Shown here piece by piece: positions 53,671-63,922 of a stretch of 64,000 nt of DNA (position 1 is the first letter of the stretch; each line of letters opens with the position of its first letter). The DNA is from Spiroplasma endosymbiont of Agriotes lineatus. GTDB taxonomy: Bacteria; Bacillota_I; Bacilli_A; Mycoplasmatales; Nriv7. Location of the stretch: assembly GCF_964019485.1 (NCBI RefSeq), contig NZ_OZ026448.1, positions 496,001-560,000 of the forward strand, given 5' to 3'. The notes under the pieces were generated by a model. The model made no database searches. It had not been told where the DNA came from and was given only the letters and a program-made list of their open reading frames with translations. The position numbers and the translations under genes are program-made.

Positions 53671-53703
53671 AAAAAAACAGCAATTTTACTTTAATTACTG
53701 TTT
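53671..53703. terminator. Hairpin between small gene and lipoprotein gene
   Basis: AAACAGCAATT pairs with AATTACTGTTT with one mismatch and is flanked by A- and T-runs on either side, so it could stop transcription in both directions. Confidence 0.55.
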
Positions 53704-53727
53704 TTAATCTATATTATTTTTACTAAT

Positions 53728-53835
53728 TTATTCATTTTCATTTGACTTGTTAATTTTAATATTATCTGTTTTATTTTTGCAGTTATATTTATTTTTTTTA
53801 TTTCTACAAAATATTTTTTTAAATAAACACTTCAT
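53728..53835 (-). CDS. Small basic Cys-containing peptide, 35 residues
   Basis: Starts MKCLFKKIFCRNKKNKYNCK and ends INKSNENE, with AAGGATTTGATAAA as a plausible ribosome-binding site. It has ten Lys, one Arg and three Cys. It lies between the coiled-coil gene and the lipoprotein gene on the same strand. It is short enough to be chance, though the start signal argues for it. Confidence 0.35.
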   Translation of the reverse strand: MKCLFKKIFCRNKKNKYNCKNKTDNIKINKSNENE

Positions 53836-53874
53836 TTTATCAAATCCTTTTTATTTAAATTTATTTGATACAGA

Positions 53875-54521
53875 TTATTTTTTTCTATTTGTTTCATTTA
53901 ATTTTAGTTCCATTTCTAAAATTTCTTTTTTTAATCTTAGGTTTTCATTTTCAAGGAATAAATCTGGTTGCTTTTCTTGTTTTGTTTGCATTTCTTTTGT
54001 TTTCAACGATTCCAATTCAGATTTTAATTTAACAATTTCTACTCGTTGTGCAGGAATATCTCTTTCGTAAGCTTTAAGTAAGTATTTTACATCTCTATTT
54101 GGTTTTTGTTGCATTTTACATTTTTCAAACATTTTTATATGTTCTTCCAATTCTTTTTCTCTGATTTGAATGCGATATTCTAGAAAAGGTACCGTACCTC
54201 GCCTTTTTTATAGGCATCATATCATTCTCAAGCTTGATTTCATTTATGTTGATTGTAACTTACTCCAGTTCCTTCCATTCCAAAATAACCTGCTTTTTTA
54301 AATCAAGGATAATCATAATTAAAAGGACATTTTTTTTCAAATTTTTCTAACACTCATTTAATATTGTTTTCTGTAACTTTTAAATATAAAACTCCGCCAG
54401 TTCAATCTGGTAAGTATACCAGAATTTTGAGTAATTAAATTAATTGTAGTAATAATAAGGATAATTTCTGCTTGATTTTGCATTGCCATTACTCTATATC
54501 ATTTTTATTTAATAATTCCAT
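53875..54521 (-). pseudogene. Coiled-coil protein, broken
   Basis: A start at 54521 after GGAGTAATAAAC gives MELLNKNDIE then TAA. A piece in another frame reads WTGGVLYLKVTENNIKWVLEKF and GYFGMEGTGVSYNQHKW. After another TAG/shift the last 91 codons form a long coiled coil (VEIVKLKSELESLKTKEMQT, then LENENLRLKKEILEMELKL). Such a combination occurs in hypothetical proteins of spiroplasma plasmids, but I cannot name it. Confidence 0.5.
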
Positions 54522-54583
54522 GTTTATTACTCCTTTTTACTTACATTATACCGTATTTTTGGGTTTTGTCAGGTGGTTTTTAC

Positions 54584-56125
54584 TTACGACTTTTCTTTTC
54601 TTGTTTTTTCGCTGCTTTTTTATCTCATTTTTTGTTTCTAGTATCTTCTTTTTTAGTATGTTTCCCTAACTTAAAATTAAGTTTATTTTCTCTTTTATAA
54701 ACTTTTTTAACAGGTTTATTATGTTTTGCTTGTTGTTTATTTTGTGTATTAACAAAAACAAAATTATTATTTGGAATATTTAACTTATCTTTTACTTTAC
54801 TTACCTTCCCCAATTTTTTATTTAAAGATTTTGTTTTTCAATCACTCAAATCTTTTGTATTCTTTTTTTGTTTTCTTGATTTTCTTTGCTTGCTAGTTGT
54901 TGGTTAAATCTTTTGCCAATTGCTTTGAATGGTGTGGCAATGCCGGTTCCAAATTATTTTAAGAATCCTTTAAATCCGCCACCACGAGTTGCCCCCACTA
55001 ATTTACTTGTTGCCAGGGTTGCAACACCAAGTCCAAATCCTGCTAAACCAACAACTCCAGCACGCGAACTCATTCCCTCAGTGGCGTGGTATCCAGAAAT
55101 GGTGAAAGTCTAGTGGTTTTTCTTGGCGAGATTGATTGCTCGATGTTTTTCGTTATCACCCCAATCACTTTCACCGCCAAAACCCATCGCGTTCATTGTT
55201 TTATCTACCATACTAGCGCCACCCATAGCCATTGCTCGTTTGGCTCTTTTACTTTTAGCAAATCCGAATGCTTTTCCTGCCATTTTAGCAGCACCCATTG
55301 CCATCATTCCACCAGCCACAGTTGATTTCATTGAACTCATTCCTTCGCGAACACCAGCCGCTTCACCAATTAGGTTTGCAACAACATCCAAAAAGGCCAT
55401 CACTGCCAATCCGCCATCACACATAAACAAAAAATAATAAACAATGATTTTCCAATTATCTCAATGCCTAATCCTGCTAAATTAGTGCTTAAAATTGTTT
55501 GAATTGTTGTCATAAATATAAAGTATCCTGTTAAAGTGGCGGTCGATGCTAGAAATTTCGCAATTACCATATCTTTTCAAATAAATGCTCCTTTACCATT
55601 ATCAATTGTCATGGCGACCACTCCACTACTCATGGTGAAATAATAAATAAGAAAAACAATTCAATTATTTTTTGCACCAAAGCAATTACACAATCATAAA
55701 CATTGCAAATAACATAAATCATACCTCAAAAACTTCGGCAATCATATTAAAATCACCAATATTATCAGGATACGAATAATTGCTTGGTTATTATCGCCAC
55801 TGCCATCTCAGTTGCCATTTCTAATATTGTATAGGTAATTATCTTGCAATATTTCCGTTTTCGCCCCCAAATCCCGAAGTAATCATTTTCGCAATGTTGG
55901 CAATTGCAAAATTTGCCAAAAAGAAAAAGATTGGAATTAAAAAGATAAAAACAAATGCTTTACTGCCATTTTGCAAAGCAACAATAAACTTTGTTTTTGT
56001 TTCGGTTGCATCTTGAAACAAAATTTTAATCATGGTAATTGTAAATATTAAGGAAAATAAGCCAGAGCCGTAATGACAAAATATCAGAATGCCGTTGGGT
56101 GGGTTGAAAACTAAACTCTTCTCTT
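54584..56125 (-). pseudogene. VirB6/TrbL-like conjugation membrane protein, many frameshifts
   Basis: At least six lesions split a long protein. The N-side pieces are membrane helices (FIFLIPIFFFLANFAIANIA, IFCLCVMA). A Gly/Ala/Met-rich segment follows (STVAGGMMAMGAAKMAGKAF, then RAKRAMAMGGASM), and a further Gly-rich helix region (LAGFGLGVATLATSKLVGA). The end is an extremely Lys-rich tail (NKKWDKKAAKKQEKKSRK). Helices followed by a Gly/Ala-rich and basic C-terminus are typical of TrbL/VirB6 channel proteins. Homologous helices occur at 32530-33237. This points to a dead conjugative element or integrated plasmid. Confidence 0.55.
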
Positions 56126-56427
56126 GGAACTAATTTAATAGCGTGTATATTTTTAGGAAATCCACCCCATTCATTTTTTTATTGCAAAACGAAACAAATT
56201 GCTATAGCTAGCTAATAGGATGTTATCTATTAACTGGTAAACTTCTTTTGGTTATGACGATCACCCACAATTTATCGTACTTTAATATATACCAACATTA
56301 TTAATTCACTTGTATTTAATTTTCAAAGAACAAAATTTTAACACCTTATAAAATAAAAAGACAATCATTGCTGACTGTCTTAATACTTATTCAAATATTT
56401 ACCTACCTAGCAAAACTTTATGCACCC
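56123..56427 (-). mobile_element. Plectrovirus leader fragment 3 (reversed)
   Basis: The first about 300 bases of the virus leader, running leftward from the tip GGGTGCATAAAGTTTTGC at 56427 to CTTGGAAC at 56123-56130, where it joins the VirB6-like pseudogene. The attenuator-like hairpin (AAGACAGTC...) is present. It lies 185 bases upstream of rny. Confidence 0.8.
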
Positions 56428-56611
56428 AACGAAAGGCTTAATTTTTAATTTTAATGCTTATATTTGTATTTAATTAGTTATTAAAAAATGATATTATTAA
56501 CAGATAAACATTAAAGTAATGTTTTAAATTAATTATCTATTATTTAAAGAAAAAAAATTAAATTTTATTAATAATTTGAAAAGAAAATTAACTATTCAGA
56601 AAGGAAAATTT

Positions 56612-58147
56612 ATGAGTAAATTAGAATTTGGTCTTTTGGTTGGAATTTTTTTAGCATTGGCAATTGGTATTTGCATTGGTCTGTTAATTAAATATTTTGT
56701 TCGTACTAGTAATGATAAAAAGAGTCAAATAAAATTGGAACAAGCAGAACGAGAAGCAAAAAATATTATTCAATCAGCAAAAATAGATATCAAAGTAGAA
56801 ATTGCGCAAATGAAAAAAGAAGTTGCAATTGATTTGAAACAAAGAAGAAGTCAAAGTAATAATTATGAAGCTTTATTAATGAAACGTGAAAAAAATATTA
56901 TTGAACGCGAAGAAGTGTTGGAATCTCAATATCGTGAAATTCTTCAAAAAAAAGATAATATTAAAAAAATTGAAGAAAACTATTATGATAAATTAGAGAA
57001 AACTGTTTTAGAATTAGAAAAAGTTGCTGGACTTAGTCAACAAGAAGCAAAAGTAGTTTTGTTTAAGGAATTAGAGGAGAGACTTGATTTAGAGTTAGGA
57101 CAATTAATTAAAAATCGTGAAAATGATGCTAAAATTAAAGCAAAAAATATTGCTGACAATATTATTGCTGTTGCCATTGAAAAATATGCTCACGATGTTA
57201 TTGCTGAAAAAACAACAGCATTTGTTAAATTACCTAATGATGAAATGAAGGGACGAATTATTGGTAAAGAAGGTAGAAATATTAAGGCTTTTGAACAAGC
57301 GGCTGGTGTTGATATTATTATCGATGATACCCCAGAAGTTATTCAAGTATCAACTTTTAATCCGATTAGACGAGAGATTGCGGTTCGAACTTTAAATTCA
57401 TTGATGTGTGATGGACGGATTCAACCAACAAGAATTGAAGAAGTTTTAAAGAAAACTCAAGATGAGTTGGAATCTTTAATTCAAGAAACTGGACAAAAGG
57501 TACTTAGTGACTTGGGAATTACTAATATGAAGCTTGGATTAGTTTATTATCTTGGAAGATTACGATATCGTACTAGTTTTGGTCAAAATGCTTTACAACA
57601 TTGTGTTGAAGTAGCAAAGTTGGTAGGAACAATGGCTGCTGAGTTAGGATTAGATGAAAAATTAGCAATAAGAGCAGGTTTATTACATGATATTGGTAAG
57701 GCAATTGATTATGAAATGGATGGTTCGCATGTTAATTTGGGTGTTCAATTAGCAAAAAAATATGGTGAACATCCATTAATTATTAATGCTATTCATGCCC
57801 ACCACGGAGAGATTAGTCCGCAAAGTATTTATGCTGTTTTAGTAATGGCGGCGGATACTTTATCGGCAGCTAGACCGGGGGCGAGAAACAACTCTTTAGA
57901 AGAGTTTATTCAAAGAATGAAACAAATTGAAGAAATTTGTCAATCAATTCCGGGGGTGCAAAAATCTTATGCTGTTCAAGCCGGAAGGCAAATTAGAATT
58001 ATTGTTGATCCCGGTAAAGTTAGTGATGCTAAGGTTTATAAAATTGCTCATGATGTGAAAATTAAAATTGAAAAAGAAATTACAATTCCTGGCGATATTC
58101 ATATCTCTGTTATTAGAGAATTAAGAGCCAATGAAGTTGCTCGTTAA
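56612..58147 (+). CDS. rny: Ribonuclease Y
   Basis: Membrane-anchored endoribonuclease that starts mRNA decay. 511 residues from the ATG at 56612, chosen because AGAAAGGAAAATTT precedes it; an in-frame upstream TTG is less likely. Order: membrane helix (about residues 6-28, LLVGIFLALAIGICIGLLI), long coiled coil (30-180), KH domain (GRIIGKEGRNIKAFEQ, VDIIIDD), then the HD domain with GQNALQHCVEVA, LLHDIGKAID and AIHAHHGE. Both metal-binding His-Asp and His residues are intact. It is a single gene flanked by mobile DNA on both sides. Confidence 0.96.
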   Translation: MSKLEFGLLVGIFLALAIGICIGLLIKYFVRTSNDKKSQIKLEQAEREAKNIIQSAKIDIKVEIAQMKKEVAIDLKQRRSQSNNYEALLMKREKNIIEREEVLESQYREILQKKDNIKKIEENYYDKLEKTVLELEKVAGLSQQEAKVVLFKELEERLDLELGQLIKNRENDAKIKAKNIADNIIAVAIEKYAHDVIAEKTTAFVKLPNDEMKGRIIGKEGRNIKAFEQAAGVDIIIDDTPEVIQVSTFNPIRREIAVRTLNSLMCDGRIQPTRIEEVLKKTQDELESLIQETGQKVLSDLGITNMKLGLVYYLGRLRYRTSFGQNALQHCVEVAKLVGTMAAELGLDEKLAIRAGLLHDIGKAIDYEMDGSHVNLGVQLAKKYGEHPLIINAIHAHHGEISPQSIYAVLVMAADTLSAARPGARNNSLEEFIQRMKQIEEICQSIPGVQKSYAVQAGRQIRIIVDPGKVSDAKVYKIAHDVKIKIEKEITIPGDIHISVIRELRANEVAR

Positions 58148-58167
58148 AATTAAATAATAAAATAATT

Positions 58168-58199
58168 AGGAACAATTTACGATGATGTTATTCCTTTTT
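58168..58199 (+). terminator. Probable rny terminator
   Basis: AGGAACAA and TTATTCCT form an interrupted stem ending in a T-run, 21 bases after the rny stop. Confidence 0.5.
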
Positions 58200-58352
58200 G
58201 ATATTAAATGGTTAAATGCTTGTATTTTTTTTAAAGTGATTAAAATCATATCAAATAAAAGTAATTATTAAATTATCTATAAAAGTATTATTAGCAATAG
58301 CACAATTTTAATTGCTTTTTATTTGTTATATGAAAGGAGTGTGTTGACTTAA

Positions 58353-58587
58353 ATGAATAGAATTTTAAAGCGGTTACTAACTCTTGCCTTTGTTATTACA
58401 CCAATAAGCTCAATAGTTTGTTGTAATACAGGTAGTTTTAATGATGATAATCTTAAAATAAAAAATGCGAAACTTGTTACAGCAACTAATGAATTAGCAA
58501 GTAAAGAACTTAACCCTTTGTTTTTAGAGGAAAATTTTGTTGGCGATAATAATATTGTTAATTTAATTACTGAAAAGTTATTAGATT
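58353..58587 (+). pseudogene. Lipoprotein gene cut off by a MITE
   Basis: About 78 codons. MNRILKRLLTLAFVITPISS leads to IVCCNTGS, a lipobox with two adjacent Cys. The mature part (KNAKLVTATNELASKELN, NIVNLITEKLL) is helical and charged and then runs into MITE sequence at 58588, where a spurious frame adds ten residues. ATGAAAGGAGTGTGTTGACTTAA precedes the start. Mollicute lipoproteins of the MOLPALP type share this helical character, but the match is uncertain. Confidence 0.7.
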
Positions 58588-58892
58588 GGGTCGCGTTTAT
58601 TTTTCTTAGATATTTTTAAAAAAATAAAAAATAATTATTTACTATAAATTATTTCAATATTCAAATTAAGGATATATTTTTTATGTATGGTTTTTGTTGT
58701 AAAAACTTATTTTAATGTTGTTTTTATAAGCGTTTTCTTTAGTTTTTATAACCTTTTATTGAGATTATGTTTGTTGATTGATATTAAATATTTTGTTTTA
58801 TTATTTATTTTCCAAATAAAATGATAATTAAATTGTGATTGTTTTTCTTTCAAAATTATTTAAACCTTTTCCTATCTAACAAAACTTTATGC
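58588..58892. mobile_element. MITE-like element, copy 6 (right end first)
   Basis: 305 bases from GGGTCGCGTTTATTTTTC to CTTTATGC, with several small differences, including a repeated GATT inside. It is the most diverged full-length copy. It truncates the lipoprotein gene on its left. No target duplication longer than three bases is seen. Confidence 0.8.
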
Positions 58893-58973
58893 ATTCAAAA
58901 AATAAATATAAAATTATAAATTTGTAAAATTTTGTGTCATAATAAGAATAAGAAGTTTGGTAAGGAGAAAATT

Positions 58974-59107
58974 ATGGAAAACATGAAAATTAATCCAATG
59001 GACTTTGTTTCATTTATTTTAAAGTTAAATTAAGATGTTTGGGATGGCAGGAATTGTTGCCAATAGTCCTTATCCCGACACAAGAGAAATTAAAGAAATT
59101 AAATAAT
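58974..59107 (+). pseudogene. N-terminal scraps of a secreted protein
   Basis: A start with GTAAGGAGAAAATT gives MENMKINPMDFVSFILKLN and TAA. In the next frame MFGMAGIVANSPYPDTREIK follows, ending with TAA. The GMAGIVANSP stretch recalls the GMSGIVGNAP signal-region motif of the propeller and 1.4-kb genes. Only this scrap survives before the virus tip at 59113. Confidence 0.4.
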
Positions 59108-59112
59108 GTTAA

Positions 59113-59486
59113 GGACGCATAAAGTTTTATTAGGTAGGAAAATGTTTGAATAAGTATTAAGGCATTCAGCAATGATTGTCTTTTTATTTTATAAGGTGTT
59201 AAAATTTGTTCTTTGAAAATTAAATACAAGTGAATTAATAATGTTGGTATATATTAAAGCACGATAAATTGTGGGTGATCGTCATAACCAAAAGAAGTTT
59301 ACCAGTTAATAGATAACATCCTATTAGCTATAGCAATTTGTTTCATTTTGCAATAAAAAAATGAATGGGTGGATTTCCTGAAAATATACATGCTATTAAA
59401 TTAGTTCCAAGGGTAGGATGCGGACATTAAAGTGTAGAAATTTCTATATATGGGTATGCTATGTTTAAAATTATTCAAATCTTTTA
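59113..59486 (+). mobile_element. Plectrovirus leader fragment 4
   Basis: Starts GGACGCATAAAGTTTTATT and follows the virus leader for about 374 bases, to where an IS3 element begins. No virus gene remains. Confidence 0.8.
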
Positions 59487-60717
59487 TGGATAGGTTACAA
59501 TAAATTGGATCATATTTATGTGGACTTTTAAAATAAGATAAAATTATATAAGAAAACAGGAATATAAAAACGGGAAATAAAACCTCATACTCTGAAGAAT
59601 TTAAAAAACAAATTGTCATGCTATACAAAAATGGCAAAAGTGTTATTAATTTAAGGAAAGAATATAATTTACCAAAACCAACTATTTATAGTTGAGTTAA
59701 AAATTATAATAATTCTGGTTCTTTTAAAGCAAAAGATAATCAAAGTAATGAAGAAAATGAATTAATTTACTTACGAAAAGAATTAAAACAATTACGAATG
59801 GAAAACGATATTTTAAAGCAAGCGGCACTGATAATGGCCAAAAAATAACAATAATTAATAACAACAAAAACAAATATTCAGTGAGGAAAATATGTAAGAT
59901 TTTGGGTTTATCAAAATCAACGTATTTTTATCAAACTAATAAATGCACTAACAAGCAAGTTAATAATTATGAACAAGAAAGTTATCAGTGCGTTTAATAA
60001 AAAGTCACAAAATTTATGGGGCTCATAAAATTAAAGCTGTTTTAATAAAAAAAGATATCATCTTATTGCGACGAAAAATCAGATGCATTATGATCAAAAA
60101 TAATTTGGTTTCTAAATACACCAAATTAAAATATCGTAATCACAAAACAACAACTAATAATGCCCAAATTAGTAATGTTTTAAATCGTGAATTTAATGAC
60201 AAAAAACCTAATGAAGTTGTTGTTAGTGATTTAACATATGTGCAAGTTGATGAGAAATGACACTATATTTGTTTATTAATTGACTTGTTTAATCGCGAAG
60301 CAATCGGCTATAATGCTGGGCCAAACAAAACCGCTGAACTAGTTCAACAAGCTTTTCATAAAATAACACGACCATTATTAAAGCAAATAATTTTATTTCA
60401 TACCGACCGAGGTAATGAGTTCAAAAATAAAATCATTGATGAAATTTTAATAACCTTTAATATTAAAAGATCATTAAGCAATAAAGGTTGTCCTTATGAT
60501 AATGCTGTGGCTGAAAAAACTTACAAAACCTTTAAAACAGAATTTATTAAGGGTAAAAAATTTGAAAATTTAACACAATTAAAATACGAACTATTTGATT
60601 TTGTTAATTGATACAACAATATTCTAATTCACGGCAGCTTAAATTATTTAACACCAGTTGAATTTAGAGAAAATGACAGTCTACATAAAAAGTGTCCTAA
60701 AAGGGGTTGCCATTCCA
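59487..60717 (+). mobile_element. IS3-family element, chimeric, decayed
   Basis: Ends TGGATAGGTTACAATAAATTGG and GGTTGCCATTCCA. The first half of OrfA matches subtype I (YKNGKSVINL), whereas its end and OrfB match subtype II. The OrfA start codon is ACG. OrfB has extra A bases in two short A-runs near 59979 and 60003, then stays open from 59988 through FHTDRGNEF and [13 protein letters not shown]. It forms an inverted pair with 61665-62893, which shares the same OrfB defects. Confidence 0.85.
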
Positions 60718-60731
60718 GTACAACTATTTTA

Positions 60732-60765
60732 TAAAAAAAACTAAGAGTTTTTATAACATCTTAGT
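60732..60765 (-). terminator. Terminator of the HAD gene
   Basis: ACTAAGA and TCTTAGT (60740-60746 and 60759-60765) form a stem that includes the stop codon region and is followed, on the minus strand, by a run of eight T. Confidence 0.75.
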
Positions 60766-61576
60766 TAACATCTAATATATATTTATGAATTGCTTTACTA
60801 ACGCCACCATTATTATAAGTATCAGTAATATCATTAGCAATTGCTAATAATGGTTTTTCACTATTTTTCATTGCAATTCCATAACCAGCTCATTCAATTA
60901 ATTTATAGTCATTCATTCCATCACCAATCGCCATAACTTCTTCACGATTAATATTTCACATTTTAGCTAAATATTTAACACCACTTGCTTTATTAATATT
61001 TAATTCATTAACCTCAATCATCCTAAATTTTCCTTTATCAGAAACCGCAATTTCAGCAATTTGTAACTTTTCTAATTCTAGTGCTAAACTATTAATTCTT
61101 TTGCTCTTACCTAATAATAAAATTTTATACATTCTAACATCAGAATTTTCATTAACTTTAACAATTTTACGATGATTTAACTTTTGAATTAATCAAATTT
61201 TAAAAGTTTTCTTTAAAATATAACCAATATTACCATCGACACTATAACCTCAAAAAGCAACTTTATAATTTTTAGCTAAATTAATAATTTGCTTAATAGT
61301 ACCTGATGCTATTTCTTTATCAATTAATAACTCACCAGTTCTTAAATTAATAACATAGGCGCCATTAAAACATACCATATGCTCACTAGTTTCATATAAA
61401 CCTAATTTGCGAGCAAATTTATAACTAGATTGCGGTGATCGTCCTGTAGCAATAATTACTTTAACACCAAGTTCTTGAGCTTGCTTCACAACAACAATAT
61501 TTTCTGGATGTAACTCAAAATGATTTTTCAATAATGTTTTATCTAAATCTAAAGCAACTAACTTAATTTTCATCAT
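60761..61576 (-). CDS. Cof-type HAD-IIB family phosphatase, second copy
   Basis: 271 residues, open with TGA as Trp. Motif I DLDKTLL (the usual Gly after the second Asp is Lys here), motif II IIATGRSP, a C2-type cap, and motif IV AIGDGMNDYKLI. It is a clear paralogue of 5427-6287 but distant. Lys in place of Gly in DxDGT is seen in some HAD enzymes. The start is the first of two adjacent ATGs (MMKIKLVALD). It is flanked on both sides by inverted IS3 copies. Probably a sugar-phosphate or cofactor phosphatase. Confidence 0.92.
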
Positions 61577-61627
61577 AACACCATTTATCTTTTCTAATTT
61601 TATATTTTTCACAAGTAATTGTGACAT

Positions 61628-61646
61628 GGACACATAAAGTTTTATT
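61628..61646. repeat. Virus/MITE left-tip remnant
   Basis: GGACACATAAAGTTTTATT matches the virus tip at 17 or more positions, then the sequence diverges within a few bases of the IS3 end at 61665. It is a footprint of a lost element upstream of the HAD gene. Confidence 0.5.
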
Positions 61647-61664
61647 TTGCAAATTTGATTAATT

Positions 61665-62893
61665 GGAATGGCAACCCCTTTTAGGACACTTTTTATGTAG
61701 ACTGTCATTTTCTCTAAATTCAACTGGTGTTAAATAATTTAAGCTGCCGTGAATTAGAATATTGTTGTATCAATTAACAAAATCAAATAGTTCGTATTTT
61801 AATTGTGTTAAATTTTCAAATTTTTTACCCTTAATAAATTCCGTTTTAAAGGTTTTGTAAGTTTTTTCAGCCACAGCATTATCATAAGGACAACCTTTAT
61901 TGCTTAATGATCTTTTAATATTAAAGGTTATTAAAATTTCATCAATGATTTTATTTTTGAACTCATTACCTCGGTCGGTATGAAATAAAATTATTTGCTT
62001 TAATAATGGTCGTGTTATTTTATGAAAAGCTTGTTGAACTAGTTCAGCGGTTTTGTTTGGCCACAGCATTATAGCCGATTGCTTCGCGATTAAACAAGTC
62101 AATTAATAAACAAATATAGTGTCATTTCTCATCAACTTGCACATATGTTAAATCACTAACAACAACTTCATTAGGTTTTTTGTCATTAAATTCACGATTT
62201 AAAACATTACTAATTTGGGCATTATTAGTTGTTGTTTTGTGATTACGATATTTTAATTTGGTGTATTTAGAAACCAAATTATTTTTGATCATAATGCATC
62301 TGATTTTTCGTCGCAATAAGATGATATCTTTTTTTATTAAAACAGCTTTAATTTTATGAGCCCCATAAATTTTGTGACTTTTTATTAAACGCACTGATAA
62401 CTTTCTTGTTCATAATTATTAACTTGCTTGTTAGTGCATTTATTAGTTTGATAAAAATACGTTGATTTTGATAAACCCAAAATCTTACATATTTTCCTCA
62501 CTGAATATTTGTTTTTGTTGTTATTAATTATTGTTATTTTTTGGCCATTATCAGTGCCGCTTGCTTTAAAATATCGTTTTCCATTCGTAATTGTTTTAAT
62601 TCTTTTCGTAAGTAAATTAATTCATTTTCTTCATTACTTTGATTATCTTTTGCTTTAAAAGAACCAGAATTATCGAATGATTTTATTCAATTATAAATAG
62701 CAGATTTTGAAATACCATATTCATTAATAATTTCAATAATGCTTTTTTCGTTTTGATAAAGCATGACAATTTGTTTTTTTAAATTCATCTGTATATGAAT
62801 TTTTGTCCATTTTTTATATTCCTACTTTCTTAATAATTTTATCTTATTTTAAAAGTCCACATAAATATGGTCCAACTTATTATAACCTATCCA
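61665..62893 (-). mobile_element. IS3-family element, subtype II, inverted partner
   Basis: Minus-strand copy with ends TGGAATGGCAACCCC and TAACCTATCCA. OrfA (start at 62811) has one extra A in its A-run. OrfB shares the two A-run insertions and long stretches of identical sequence with the copy at 59487-60717. The two differ chiefly in the first half of OrfA, where the other copy carries subtype I sequence. Confidence 0.85.
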
Positions 62894-63000
62894 ATATTTT
62901 AAAGCAAGCGGCACCGATAACGGGGGGCCCGTTTAGTTTTCTTAGATATTGCTTTGAAGAAGTAAAACAATCAACTAATTATATTATTTAATTACTAAAC
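62894..63000. other. Composite scrap: OrfA piece, MITE tip, gene tail
   Basis: Three remnants are fused: ATATTTTAAAGCAAGCGGCA from an IS3 OrfA, then CCCGTTTAGTTTTCTTAG from a MITE right end, then a short open tail FEEVKQSTNYII with TAA. The last may be the end of a lost chromosomal gene. Nothing else is seen up to 63086. Confidence 0.5.
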
Positions 63001-63593
63001 TAACATTGCCTTTCTTGTTATTGTCATTTTCATTCATTACCATTCTAACATATTATTGAATTTTTACACAATAAAAATTATTAATTGGACGCATAAAGTT
63101 TTGTTAGGTAGGCAAAGATTTGAATAAGTATTAAGACAGTCAGCAATGATTGTCTTTTTATTTTATAAGGTGTTAAAATTTGTTCTTTGAAAATTAAATA
63201 AAAGTGAATTAATAATGTTGGTATATATTAAAGCACGATAAATTGTGGGTGATCGTCATAACCAAAAGAAGTTTACCAGTTAATAGATAACATCCTATTA
63301 GCTATAGCAATTTGTTTCGTTTTGCAATAAAAAAATGAATGGGTGGATTTCCTAAAAATATACACGCTATTAAATTAGTTCCAAGGGCAGGATGCGGACA
63401 TTAAAGTGTAGAAATTTCTATATAGAGAGATACTAAGTTTAAAATTATTAAAATATTTATTTAATTAAAAAACAAAATTTAATAACAAAGTCTGTTAAAC
63501 ACTTAAATCTGCGATATATAAGTGTTTAAAAAACTAAGTTAGTTAACTTAGTTAACTAACAACTTAGTTTATTTATAAGAAAGGTAATTTATT

Positions 63594-63920
63594 ATGAAAA
63601 ACATTGAAAACATTTTCTTAAATACTAAAAAATATCTCTTAAAAGAAACGCAAAACGCAATACCTATTAAAGCACCAAAAATTCCATGATTTAATGAACA
63701 AATCGGTATTTGGTTTCCAAAGCGATTTGTTTATAAAGGAAAATATGAAAATTCTATTTGCATCGAAATAATAAAAGATAATAAATATCAAGTAATTTCA
63801 ATTAATCAAAAAGAAAATGAAACCAAATTAATTAAGGGACAAGAATTATTAAGCTTCTTCATTGCCGGAAAAGAAAACAACAAAAAAGATATAAATTATA
63901 ACTATTTTAAAGGAGTTTAA
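63594..63920 (+). CDS. Plectrovirus protein, 108 residues, copy 3
   Basis: Open and nearly identical to 26866-27192 and 35537-35863, a mosaic of both: its start matches copy 1 (NIFLNTKKYLLKETQNA) and its end matches copy 2 (LSFFIAGKENNKKD). Such a switch suggests recombination between virus copies. AGAAAGGTAATTTATT precedes the start. Confidence 0.75.
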
Positions 63921-63922
63921 AA

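Noticed and set aside
53492-54070. Plus-strand open frames rich in Phe and Leu between 53.5 and 54.1 kb
   Set aside because: They are the antisense of AT-rich, Lys/Asn/Glu-rich minus-strand genes (lipoprotein and coiled-coil protein), have no ribosome-binding sites and show no motif.
55086-55437. Plus-strand open frames rich in Ala, Pro and Ser
   Set aside because: They mirror the Gly/Ala/Met-rich segment of the VirB6/TrbL-like minus-strand gene. The minus reading continues that protein on both sides, the plus reading does not.
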